The position numbers were made by a program, and so were the translations under genes. Of a stretch of 64,000 nucleotides of DNA, positions 27,306-34,862 are shown piece after piece. How positions within the stretch are numbered: position 1 is the stretch's first letter; every line of letters starts with the position of its first letter. Origin of the DNA: Bog-756 sp963701325 (GTDB lineage: Bacteria > Actinomycetota > Acidimicrobiia > Acidimicrobiales > RAAP-2); contig OY969604.1 in the NCBI GenBank assembly GCA_963701325.1, forward strand, positions 1,612,001 through 1,676,000, given 5' to 3'. Below the pieces are notes generated by a model. That model saw nothing but the letters and a program-made list of their open reading frames with translations, searched no databases and was not told the origin of the DNA.

Positions 27306-28151
27306 ATGCGCGCGGCTGTCGCAGGTGACGAGGTGACAACGCTCACCATTCCCACTCCTCTGGAGACGGACGCGAACCCTCGGCCGCTGCCGTGGCGGCG
27401 TATGGCCTGGGTCACCTGGCGGCATCACCGAATTGCGCTGGGCGGCGTGGCTGTCTTCCTCGGCGCGCTCGCCGTCTGGCTGTGGACCGCCGGCCTGCAG
27501 CTGCACCACGCATATGCGGTCGCGGCTGCCTGCCACCCAGCGGGCTCCACTGCCTGCAGCGAGCTGATCCTCAACTTCCGTGTGACGGGCGGCATTCTGA
27601 AAGGTGGCTTCGTCCTGCAGCCCCTGTCCGCGCTCGTCGGGGCCTTCGTCGGGCCGCAGGTGCTGGCCCGCGAGCTCGAGACAGGCACCTTCCGCAACGC
27701 ATGGACCCAGGGCTTCGGACGGTGGCGCTGGACGCTCGCCAAGCTGGTGATGCTCGGGGTCGCGCTGGCCGCCGCCGCCGGCGCCTTCAGTGTGCTGGTC
27801 TCCTGGTACTACCAGCCGTACCTCGCCCCCGGCAGACTCTACGACCCGACGTCTCCGCTCCCTCACTGGCTGTTCGACCTGCGCGGGGTCGCGTTCGCCG
27901 CGTGGACGCTGACCGCGTTCGCGATCGGCGCTCTCGCCGGCATGCTCATCCGCCGGGTGGTCCCTGCGATCGTCGCCACTCTCGCCGGCTACACCGTTCT
28001 CGCCATCGTTGTCGGGGACGTCCTGCGCGCCGACTACCAGCCGGCCGACCACTTCTGGTCGGCCCAGGGGATCGAGGGCGGCGGACTGCTCACACTGTCA
28101 CTGCTGCTAATCGCAGCGACCGTCTGGCTGGTCCACTGCCGGGCGGCTTGA
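27306..28151 (+). CDS. ABC-2-like transporter permease, copy 2 (shortened paralogue)
   Basis: This 281-residue protein is a close tandem duplicate of the preceding permease. Motifs such as PLPWRRMAWVTWRHHRIAL, AVWLWTAGLQLHHAYA and NAWTQGFGRWRWTLAKLV align almost residue for residue. It lacks a block of about 70 residues: VLR is followed at once by ADYQPADHFW, whereas copy 1 has the large extracytoplasmic region there. The join is in frame. GGAGAATCCG precedes ATG 27306. The two copies may form a heterodimeric pore with the shared ATPase. Confidence 0.8.
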   Translation: MRAAVAGDEVTTLTIPTPLETDANPRPLPWRRMAWVTWRHHRIALGGVAVFLGALAVWLWTAGLQLHHAYAVAAACHPAGSTACSELILNFRVTGGILKGGFVLQPLSALVGAFVGPQVLARELETGTFRNAWTQGFGRWRWTLAKLVMLGVALAAAAGAFSVLVSWYYQPYLAPGRLYDPTSPLPHWLFDLRGVAFAAWTLTAFAIGALAGMLIRRVVPAIVATLAGYTVLAIVVGDVLRADYQPADHFWSAQGIEGGGLLTLSLLLIAATVWLVHCRAA

Positions 28152-28300
28152 CCACACAGTGAGCCGAGCAAGCGGCACCGGATGCCCAGAGCGGGGATGA
28201 GGGAACTGTCCCCACAGTCGATTGCCGTCACCGCGGGCTGTGCCCGCCGGGCCGGTTCGTTCGAACAAGTCGTCCGACCACACACGAAGGAGGGTGCGCC

Positions 28301-28684
28301 GTGCACCGAACGTCCCTGACCCTGCTTTCTCTACTGTCCGTCACGGCTGCATCGGTGGTCCTAGCCAGCTGTTCCTCACCCAACGGACCCCCAGGTCCGA
28401 CAGGGACTCTGACCGGCATGCTCCAGGCTGTCGGTGGTGCTCCCGGCGGAGGCACGCGAGTCCTCAGCGGACAGGTCACCCTCCACGGGGCGAGTGGACA
28501 CATCACTGGCATTACGGTCGCTGCCGACGGTCGATTTTCGGTACCCGTCTCCGTGGGTACATACACCGTCTCGGGGCAGAGTCCGCAGTACGAAGGAGGC
28601 ACGGGCAAATGCCGGGCCTCGGGACCGGTCGTCATGAACAAAGGCGTCACGAGCAGCGTTGAGGTTGAATGCCAGGAGAAGTAG
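28301..28684 (+). CDS. Small secreted lipoprotein of unknown function
   Basis: This 127-residue protein has a typical lipoprotein signal (LLSLLSVTAASVVLASC) and a Pro/Gly-rich linker. The beta-rich C-terminal part (GQVTLHGASGHITGITVAADGRF) looks like a transthyretin/carboxypeptidase-regulatory fold, and two cysteines (KCRAS; EVECQ) could form a disulfide. The GTG start has GAAGGAGGG upstream. The role is unknown; it may be accessory to the ABC exporter upstream or independent. Confidence 0.65.
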   Translation: MHRTSLTLLSLLSVTAASVVLASCSSPNGPPGPTGTLTGMLQAVGGAPGGGTRVLSGQVTLHGASGHITGITVAADGRFSVPVSVGTYTVSGQSPQYEGGTGKCRASGPVVMNKGVTSSVEVECQEK

Positions 28685-28718
28685 TAGTCAGGAATTGAAC
28701 GTGAAGGTCGGAGGCGAA

Positions 28719-29486
28719 TCAATGACCCGCGGACTGACCGCCGTCGATGTGAAGGACGACTCCCGTCACGAATGTGGCCAGTTCGAGATAGAGGATCCCT
28801 TCGACGACGTCGCTGATGTGACCGACTCGGCCGAGCGGATGGAGCTGTGCGAGTCCTTCATAGGACACCGGGTCGTAGCAGGGGTTCTCTATAACTCCGA
28901 GGGCAACGGCGTTGAAGCGAATACCGCGAGATGCGTACTCGATAGCCAGTGAGCGCGTCACGGCCGCCAGTCCACCCTTGGTGAGCGATACAAGAGCGGA
29001 CGGGTTTTCGCTCTCGGCGTGTTCGACCAGACTCGTCGAGATGTTGACGATGTGCCCACCGGTGCCTTGAGTGAGCATCTGTCGGATGACGGCTTGGGTG
29101 ATGTGGAAGAACCCGGTCACGTTCACGGCCGTGATGGCCAGATAATCCTCTACGGTGTAGTCCGTGAACGGTTTGCTGATGAACATTCCCGCGTTGTTAA
29201 TCAGACTATCGATGTGCCCAAAGCGACTGACCGCCTGGTCCACGATGATCTGAGCGGTCTCGACGTCTGCAATGTCACCCCTCACCGTAAGGAAGTCCGG
29301 TGCGTCGGAAGGGTCGATCGAACGCGACGAACCAACGGCCGCATATCCGGCACGACGGAAACCTTGTACAAGGCCTGCGCCGATGCCTTGGGATGCTCCG
29401 GTGACCAGAACGACTTTGCGGGAGGTGTCGGATACGCCGACACGGGGTCTGGTCGGCGGCTTCGTCGAGTCGTCTGGGCCGGTCAT
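28719..29486 (-). CDS. SDR-family oxidoreductase-like protein with an altered active site
   Basis: This 255-residue protein is an SDR with the cofactor motif TGASQGIG (residues 29-36), NNAG (97-100) and a catalytic Ser region NIST. At the YxxxK site it reads V166-S-L-T-K170, so Tyr is replaced by Val while Lys remains. The rest of the core (RSLAIEYASRGIRFNAVALG, DGGQSAGH tail) is canonical. It may use another residue for proton transfer, or bind cofactor without turnover. Its start overlaps the 66-residue ORF (ATGA), placing it third in an operon with an F420-reductase-like gene. Confidence 0.82.
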   Translation of the reverse strand: MTGPDDSTKPPTRPRVGVSDTSRKVVLVTGASQGIGAGLVQGFRRAGYAAVGSSRSIDPSDAPDFLTVRGDIADVETAQIIVDQAVSRFGHIDSLINNAGMFISKPFTDYTVEDYLAITAVNVTGFFHITQAVIRQMLTQGTGGHIVNISTSLVEHAESENPSALVSLTKGGLAAVTRSLAIEYASRGIRFNAVALGVIENPCYDPVSYEGLAQLHPLGRVGHISDVVEGILYLELATFVTGVVLHIDGGQSAGH

Positions 29487-29683
29487 CCGACGAGAGAGAC
29501 CTCGTGGACCAGACCTTCGCGCTGCCGGCCGGCGACGCTGACGAATAGGCCTCTGTTCAACGAGTCGAGGGTGCCGGCCCCCATGTTGATGCGAGCCGAC
29601 AGGGCGATGGCCAGCGTTGGGAGCAACGTATGGGCGATAGCCTCACCCAAGAGGTGGATCGGCTCAGGCGGCAATGCGATCAC
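29483..29683 (-). CDS. Small protein of unknown function between F420-reductase-like and SDR genes
   Basis: A 66-residue frame starts with a GTG that overlaps the stop of the F420-reductase-like gene (GTGA) and ends overlapping the ATG of the SDR gene. The sequence is moderately hydrophobic (HLLGEAIAHTLLPTLAIALSARINMGAG) and matches nothing I recognise. The double four-base coupling argues that it is translated. It could be the remaining end of a larger gene that decayed. Confidence 0.45.
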   Translation of the reverse strand: MIALPPEPIHLLGEAIAHTLLPTLAIALSARINMGAGTLDSLNRGLFVSVAGRQREGLVHEVSLVG

Positions 29684-30315
29684 GCCCCAACGATCAGGGA
29701 GCGGGCCTCTACGGAGCCGACTACGAGATCGTGAAGGTCGCCACCCACTTCGAGGCGGCTGGACTGACGGAGCCCGCCGACCTTCATCGGCTCGAAGCCC
29801 GCGGTTCGGATCAACCTCTCGACTTCGTCGCTGCCACGGTCACCATCGATCGCGTAGAACAGAACCCGTGGCTCGGGTGACCGGTTGCTCGAGGACTCGA
29901 GGAGGTCGGCCGACATCGTGCCGAACGCCATGGCCAAGCGTGCCCCTGTCGGCAACCACCCCGCAATCGTCTCGCCCGATGATTGCCCATCCGGGAGAAG
30001 CCGCACGACCTTTCCCTGTGCGTCGAGGCCGACCGGGTTGCTCGGAACGACAAGGGACTTGTCACCCAGCACATCGGCGATCTCGTCGATGACATCCTTC
30101 AGCACGGAGAACCGCAGCGCAAGGATGACAGAGCCGGCACCCTGGAGAGCGCTTCGGTTGTCGACAGCGACAACGGTGGTCCCCCCGATCGTCGCGGCCA
30201 AACCTTCTGCCGACTGCTTGTCGGCGCTCGACAATTGCAGTGCCTCGCCACCGGATGCGAGCCCATGCGCGATAGCTGCTCCGATCCCTCCAGTCCCGAT
30301 GATCGCAGTGCTCAT
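29680..30315 (-). CDS. NAD(P)-binding, F420-dependent oxidoreductase-like protein
   Basis: This 211-residue protein has an N-terminal Rossmann fold (IIGTGGIGAAIAHGLASGG) and the overall plan of NADPH:F420 oxidoreductase-like proteins (LALRFSVLKDVIDEIAD, VVPSNPVG, late AGFEPMKVGGLRQSSRLE). Such enzymes move hydride between NADP and F420 or act on small substrates. AAGGA lies about nine bases before ATG 30315. It heads a three-gene operon with the 66-residue ORF and the SDR. Confidence 0.75.
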   Translation of the reverse strand: MSTAIIGTGGIGAAIAHGLASGGEALQLSSADKQSAEGLAATIGGTTVVAVDNRSALQGAGSVILALRFSVLKDVIDEIADVLGDKSLVVPSNPVGLDAQGKVVRLLPDGQSSGETIAGWLPTGARLAMAFGTMSADLLESSSNRSPEPRVLFYAIDGDRGSDEVERLIRTAGFEPMKVGGLRQSSRLEVGGDLHDLVVGSVEARSLIVGA

Positions 30316-30407
30316 GATCGAAGATCCTTCACCGTCACGGAGCTAGCACGAGCGCCTCGGGGTATCAGCGTCCCCGCCGGTCTCACACTCGGACCGAAGC
30401 ACGGTGG

Positions 30408-30878
30408 TCACCCAGACTCATCGGCGGACGCGGCTGACGGCCAGTCATCGGGCGTCCAGTCCCCCTCTGGGTCCGTGGTTTGCCCGACTTCGATCAGATG
30501 ACCGTCGGGATCGCGGATGTAGCAACGGATCTCGTACTGGTGCTGCTTCGGCGGCGTCAGGAACTGAGCACCCCGTGCGCTCCATTCGGAGTACACGGCG
30601 TGAATGTCCGCGACCCGGATGTTGAGAAAGCTGCTGACCCGGTCAGGATCGCCGGGTGTCTGCAGGGTGACCTCCGGCTTGTCGTCGGTCGGGTCTCCCC
30701 CGACATTGATGATGATCCAACTGTTCGCCAGTGCGACATAGGTCAGCCCTCCGGGGCCGGAGTAGGCGACCCTGCCGCCAAGCACTTCGGTGTAGAAGCG
30801 CCGAGAGCGCTCGACATCGTCCGAGACGATGAAGTGGGCCAGCACGATTCGATCTGGGGGCGGTGGGAGTTCGGCCAT
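30408..30878 (-). CDS. VOC (glyoxalase/dioxygenase) superfamily protein
   Basis: This 156-residue protein shows the vicinal-oxygen-chelate pattern. An early metal-site His (LAHFIVSDDVERSRRFYTEVLGG) starts the first beta-alpha-beta unit, and a late acidic site (YIRDPDGHLIEVGQ) ends the second. It may be a lyase, ring-cleavage enzyme or resistance protein; the substrate is unknown. GGAGG is six bases upstream of the ATG. The 83-base spacing suggests it may be co-transcribed with the flavoprotein disulfide reductase upstream. Confidence 0.8.
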   Translation of the reverse strand: MAELPPPPDRIVLAHFIVSDDVERSRRFYTEVLGGRVAYSGPGGLTYVALANSWIIINVGGDPTDDKPEVTLQTPGDPDRVSSFLNIRVADIHAVYSEWSARGAQFLTPPKQHQYEIRCYIRDPDGHLIEVGQTTDPEGDWTPDDWPSAASADESG

Positions 30879-30961
30879 CTGCTACCTCCACGGGTTGGGT
30901 CGATCGCCCAACTGCGACGGGCTCAGCGGTAAATGTGATGACGAACGCTGATCTCGTTTCG

Positions 30962-32335
30962 TCATGGCCGTGCCACCTGCGCCTGCATCGGTCGCATGGG
31001 CGGGGGCATCTTGGCGATCGCCATGCGGAGCGCCTTGAAGGCCGGGTCGAAGATCGACGAGAAGCTCGGGAAGGGTTGGATGGTATCGCCCAGCACTTCC
31101 AGCGGGACACGGGCACGTATGGCCAGCGTCGCCTGCTGCAGCCACTCACCGGCCTCAGGTCCGAGGGCATAGGCGCCGGTCAAGCGGTCGCCGTCGCTGA
31201 GCAAGGTCAGGAAGCCGTTCGTGTCGGCGTAGGAGTGGCTGTACGTAGCGGACTTGGGCAACTCCGACAAGAGCATCGTTGTGCTGTAGAGCCCCTCCGC
31301 GACGCCGACAGCTGCAGCCTGCGGATCGGTGTACGTGACGCGCGGCACCGCCTCGTAATTCGCAGGGTGGATCTCTCCAGCGATGTTCGCCGCCACGACG
31401 TCCCCTTCGTACTCGCCGACGTGGGTCAGGGGCCAGATCCCGTTGGCGTCACCGATGGCCCAGGTCTTCTCGCCGGCACGCAGGTATTCGTCGACCCGGA
31501 TCCCGTGCGGGTCTGCCTCGATGCCGACGGTCTCGAGCCCTATCCCATCGACACGGGGATGCCGACCCGTGGACACGAGCAGTCGCTCACCTCGCACCTC
31601 GGTGCCGTCCGAGAGCTTCAGAACGTAGTCGTCCCCGTCTCGCAGGGCCTCGGCCGCGCGAACTCCAAGGCGCAGTTCGATCCCGTCCCTCTGCAGTGCC
31701 TCGGCGAGCGCTTTGCCCAGTGGCGCGGGCTCCCTTGGAATGACCCGATCGGCTCCCTCGACCAGCACCGTCTCACCGCCGAGCCGCCGCGTCACCTGTG
31801 CGATCTCGACACCGGCCGATCCGCCACCGAGCACGATCAGTCGGCGAGGAACCGTTTTCATACCCGTCGCGTCCCGCGTGCCCCATACCCCGTCCAGACC
31901 GCCGAGCCCTGGTATGGGCGGCACCACGGGATCCGAGCCCGTCGCGACGATGACGTGGTCAGCAGTGTGCCGGGAGCCGTCCACCTCGATCACACCCGGC
32001 CCGGCGAGTCGGCCGACGCCACGGATGAGAGCGATGCCCCGGTCCGCCAGCCATCGTTCCTGTCCCGCATCGGAATAGTCCGACACCATGTAGTCCCGCC
32101 AGTCCAGCGCCGCCTGCACGTTCACCTGGGCGCTGGCACCCACGTCGAGGGCTCCCTGGACTGCCTCGCCCGGGCGCAAGAGAGCCTTGGACGGGATGCA
32201 GGCCCAGTAGGAGCACTCGCCGCCCACCAGTTCCCGCTCGACGACCGCGACTCGAAACCCGCGCGCCGCGATGGCGGCCGCGCAGTGCTCGCCTGGGGCA
32301 CCGCCGCCGAGCACGATCGCGTCGAAATCGCTCAT
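30962..32335 (-). CDS. Flavoprotein disulfide reductase (Lpd/MerA-like)
   Basis: This 457-residue protein is a class I pyridine nucleotide-disulfide oxidoreductase. It has an FAD motif (LGGGAPGEHCAAAIA), redox-active Cys41 and Cys46 in ECSYWACIPSK, an NAD(P)-binding GGGSAGVEIAQ motif, and the second FAD motif in TWAIGDANG. The dimer-interface His-Glu pair normally found as HPTxxE is absent (IQPFPSFSSIF), so it is probably a quinone or metal reductase rather than a lipoamide dehydrogenase. AGGAG precedes ATG 32335. That start overlaps the stop of the VOC gene at 32332. Confidence 0.85.
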   Translation of the reverse strand: MSDFDAIVLGGGAPGEHCAAAIAARGFRVAVVERELVGGECSYWACIPSKALLRPGEAVQGALDVGASAQVNVQAALDWRDYMVSDYSDAGQERWLADRGIALIRGVGRLAGPGVIEVDGSRHTADHVIVATGSDPVVPPIPGLGGLDGVWGTRDATGMKTVPRRLIVLGGGSAGVEIAQVTRRLGGETVLVEGADRVIPREPAPLGKALAEALQRDGIELRLGVRAAEALRDGDDYVLKLSDGTEVRGERLLVSTGRHPRVDGIGLETVGIEADPHGIRVDEYLRAGEKTWAIGDANGIWPLTHVGEYEGDVVAANIAGEIHPANYEAVPRVTYTDPQAAAVGVAEGLYSTTMLLSELPKSATYSHSYADTNGFLTLLSDGDRLTGAYALGPEAGEWLQQATLAIRARVPLEVLGDTIQPFPSFSSIFDPAFKALRMAIAKMPPPMRPMQAQVARP

Positions 32336-32955
32336 GCAGGGAGCTCCTGACCGCTCTGCTCGCCCACCATGTACTCGGCGTACCAGTCGGGCCAATCCGG
32401 GTCAGCCTTGCCGATCCGCATCTCGTGCTCGCCGTGAGCCGTCGCTGCGCGGCGCAACGCTCTGGCCAGGTCCCCGGCAGAGTTGAACGAGGTGATGGTG
32501 GGATCGATCCGGCCCGGGAGGCGGTCAGTCACCTCTTGCAGCAGCCAGCTGTTGCCGTCCGGGTCTTCGAATGTCGCAAAGGAGCTGTAGCTCTTGTGAT
32601 CCGGATCCGACCCGCCGATCCGACCGCTCCACCCCTCGGGATCGAGTTGCGCCCCCGGTGCTCCAGAATGGAACACCTCACTGACCTTGGCGCCCCCGCT
32701 CTCGAGTTCCTCACGCCCGGCAACGATGTCGGACACGATGAGATAGAGGCCATGGGCAGAACCAGGTGGGGCACCGGTGATTCTGTCGCCGAACTGCAGG
32801 GAGCACGGCGATCCGGGTGGCGTGAACTGCACGACCCTGAAGCCGTTGTCGTAGGAGAAGTCGGCATCGAGCCTCCACCTGAGGCCGGCGTAGAACGCTT
32901 TGGAGCGGTCGGTGTCGGCCACCGGGATGACGACCACCTCGAGCTTCAGGTCCAC
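32332..32955 (-). CDS. VOC superfamily protein
   Basis: This is a 207-residue glyoxalase-fold protein. It begins DLKLEVVVIPVADTDRSKAFY and has the LYLIVSDIVAGREEL and ATFEDPDGNSWLLQEV blocks of the family, plus an Asp/Trp-rich C-terminal helix ending DWPDWYAEYMVGEQSG. The likely start is the GTG at 32955, which gives the standard N terminus; the frame is open far upstream. It is coupled to the disulfide reductase gene through a TGA/ATG overlap. Similar proteins are common beside PadR-type regulators. Confidence 0.8.
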   Translation of the reverse strand: MDLKLEVVVIPVADTDRSKAFYAGLRWRLDADFSYDNGFRVVQFTPPGSPCSLQFGDRITGAPPGSAHGLYLIVSDIVAGREELESGGAKVSEVFHSGAPGAQLDPEGWSGRIGGSDPDHKSYSSFATFEDPDGNSWLLQEVTDRLPGRIDPTITSFNSAGDLARALRRAATAHGEHEMRIGKADPDWPDWYAEYMVGEQSGQELPA

Positions 32956-33057
32956 AGGACCACTGCCAGCCGCGCCGGGTCGCCATCCTGTCCGTCGATA
33001 GTGCTCATCCCGGTCTCCTCGGATCGCATCTGGACGCATTGTCGCGCCAGATCGGCT

Positions 33058-33424
33058 GCCGTGCACTGGGGAGTGGCCCAGGTTTGGGGACGCCAGATCG
33101 AAGTCGGGGCGAATCTTCTGAGAGGGTGCCCGGAGGTCCTCGTGCAGCTCTGCCATCGTCGGGCGGCCCCAATACCAGTAGCCGTTGTCGACCTTGAACA
33201 TCTTGAGTCCTGGTTCGAGGACGAACGTGTGGGGAATCATCGGGTCGTGCGGCTCATCAGTGAATTCTTTGATGTCCGGGTGGTTCTGGATCCCTCGGTC
33301 CGAGTCCGACAGGAAAGGCCAGGTCGCTCCCAAAGCGTCTCGGAGCTCATCGATGCTCAGCTGATTGTCGGTGGAGACGAGAACCAATCGCGTGATCGAA
33401 GCCGCCGCGGGAAAGATGGAGAAC
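33058..33424 (-). pseudogene. Remnant of an AhpC/TSA-like peroxiredoxin
   Basis: The minus strand carries the C-terminal half of a thioredoxin-fold peroxiredoxin-like protein: VSTDN, WPFLSDSDRGI, EFTDEPHDPMIPHTFVLEPG, KVDNGYWYWGRPTMAELHEDLRA. The upstream part (VLHLSRGGF) lies in a different frame behind a TAG, and the expected catalytic W-C-P after the RGG is replaced by DHAIGS. The gene is therefore frameshifted and lacks its nucleophile. The surviving frame runs without a stop into the VOC gene. The PadR promoter region begins immediately to the right. Confidence 0.6.
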
Positions 33425-33587
33425 CTAGCGGGTTGCCGCCTTGAAGCTCGCCCCGTAGACCTCCGCCGAGGCGAACTCCAGCGATGGCATCCAGTCGGAT
33501 CCGAACGACAGTTCAGCCTTCGGGTTGACGACCTGCCGTCTCGGACTCCTGTCGGGGAAGTGTTCCAGACAGGGTGCAATCGAGCTA

Positions 33588-33617
33588 TTGACTGGATATA
33601 TACTCTCAGAGTATTCT
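33588..33617 (+). promoter_or_regulatory. padR promoter with palindromic operator
   Basis: A 7-bp inverted repeat around a single central base, ATACTCTCAGAGTAT, lies at 33600-33614. It sits between a possible -35 (TTGACT, 33588-33593) and -10 (TATTCT, 33612-33617). Operators of this TATACTC/GAGTAT form are typical of PadR-like regulators, so autorepression of the padR-ABC operon is likely. The ATG is only eight bases beyond the -10. Confidence 0.6.
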
Positions 33618-33624
33618 CTGAGGT

Positions 33625-34149
33625 ATGAGCGTCCCCATGGCCCTGCTCGGCCTCCTCGATCGCGAACCGAGCCACGGCTACGACCTGAAGCGCGATTACG
33701 ACACCTACTTCGGGCGCGGCCGGCCGCTGCCCTACGGCCAGGTGTACGCCACCCTCTCGCGCCTGGCCAGAGACGGGATGGCGATCGTCGGCGATGCCGA
33801 GCCAGGAGCCGGTCCCGATCGCAAGCGGTACAACATCACCGAGACCGGCCGGAACGAGATCGAGGCGTGGCTCTCGGAGCCCATCCCCGCCGAGCCCCAC
33901 TTGCAGACCGATCTGTTCGTGAAGGTCGTCCTGTCGCTGATGCTCGGTCGCCGGGCCGAGGAGTACCTGGACGCCCAGCGCGCTGCTCACCTGCAACGGA
34001 TGCGCGAGCTCACAGACCTCAAGCAAAAAGGAACCCTGATCGATTCGCTCCTCGCCGACCACGGTCTGTTCCACCTCGAGGCCGACCTCCGCTGGATCGA
34101 CCTCACGACCGCTCGCCTCACTGCACTCGCCACGGAGGTTGCCTCATGA
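33625..34149 (+). CDS. PadR-family transcriptional regulator
   Basis: This 174-residue protein has the N-terminal PadR winged helix (ALLGLLDREPSHGYDLKRDYDTYF, then PYGQVYATLSRLARDGM) and the C-terminal Vir-type dimerisation helices. PadR proteins repress transporters and release DNA on binding the drug or phenolic. The operator-like palindrome upstream suggests autoregulation. The stop overlaps the ABC ATPase start (ATGA), so this is probably the local regulator of the exporter. Confidence 0.9.
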   Translation: MSVPMALLGLLDREPSHGYDLKRDYDTYFGRGRPLPYGQVYATLSRLARDGMAIVGDAEPGAGPDRKRYNITETGRNEIEAWLSEPIPAEPHLQTDLFVKVVLSLMLGRRAEEYLDAQRAAHLQRMRELTDLKQKGTLIDSLLADHGLFHLEADLRWIDLTTARLTALATEVAS

Positions 34150-34862
34150 ACAAGCCCAACGGTTCTGCCCTCATCCCGCCTGGTGGCACCATCATCGAGG
34201 CGCAGGAACTCGCGCTCTCCTTCGGCGAGACCCCGGCGCTGCGCGACGCCAGCCTGTCCGTGGAGCGGGGCGAGATCGTGGCCGTCATGGGCCCCAGCGG
34301 ATCGGGCAAGTCGACGCTGCTCCTGTGCCTCGCCGGCATCCTGGTCCCCGCGTCGGGCCGAGTGATCTTCGACGGGCAGCGCATCGACACGCTGCGCGAG
34401 GAGCAGCGAAGCCGGCTCCGCCGAGACCGTTTCGGCTTCGTCTTCCAGTTCGGCCAGCTCGTCCCGGAGCTCACCGCCGAGGAAAACGTCGCCCTCCCAC
34501 TCCTTCTGTGCGGGATGCGCCGCCAACAGTCCCTGGCCCGAGCGCGGAGCTGGTTCACCCGGCTCGAGCTCGACGGGCTGGAAGGCCACCGGGCGGGCGA
34601 GATGTCAGGGGGCCAGGCTCAGCGGGTCGCCCTCGCCCGGGGCATGGTCGCGCAGCCAGACGTGCTGTTCGCCGACGAGCCCACCGGCTCACTCGACTCC
34701 CTGACCGGTGAGCTCGTCATGAACTTGATGACCAGCGTGGCCCGCGAGGAGGGGATCACGGTCGTCCTCGTCACCCACGAACCCCGCGTCGCCGCCTACG
34801 CCGACCGCGAGGTGATCGTGCGCGACGGTCGGGTCGCCAGCCCGGTGGCGGTCGGCGCATGA
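34146..34862 (+). CDS. ABC transporter ATPase, MacB/LolD-like
   Basis: This 238-residue ATPase has Walker A (GPSGSGKST, residues 49-57), Q-loop FQFGQLVPELTAEENV, signature MSGGQAQR and Walker B LFADEPTGSLD, the form typical of MacB/LolD-like ATPases that drive FtsX-type permeases. It is coupled by four-base overlaps to the PadR gene before it and the FtsX-like permease after it. It probably energises efflux or lipoprotein/peptide release instead of solute uptake. Confidence 0.9.
   Translation: MNKPNGSALIPPGGTIIEAQELALSFGETPALRDASLSVERGEIVAVMGPSGSGKSTLLLCLAGILVPASGRVIFDGQRIDTLREEQRSRLRRDRFGFVFQFGQLVPELTAEENVALPLLLCGMRRQQSLARARSWFTRLELDGLEGHRAGEMSGGQAQRVALARGMVAQPDVLFADEPTGSLDSLTGELVMNLMTSVAREEGITVVLVTHEPRVAAYADREVIVRDGRVASPVAVGA

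Noticed and set aside
32332..34074. A single 580-residue protein covering VOC, peroxiredoxin and upstream sequence
   Set aside because: The upstream third is antisense to padR, and the peroxiredoxin part is frameshifted; the VOC gene has its own GTG start.
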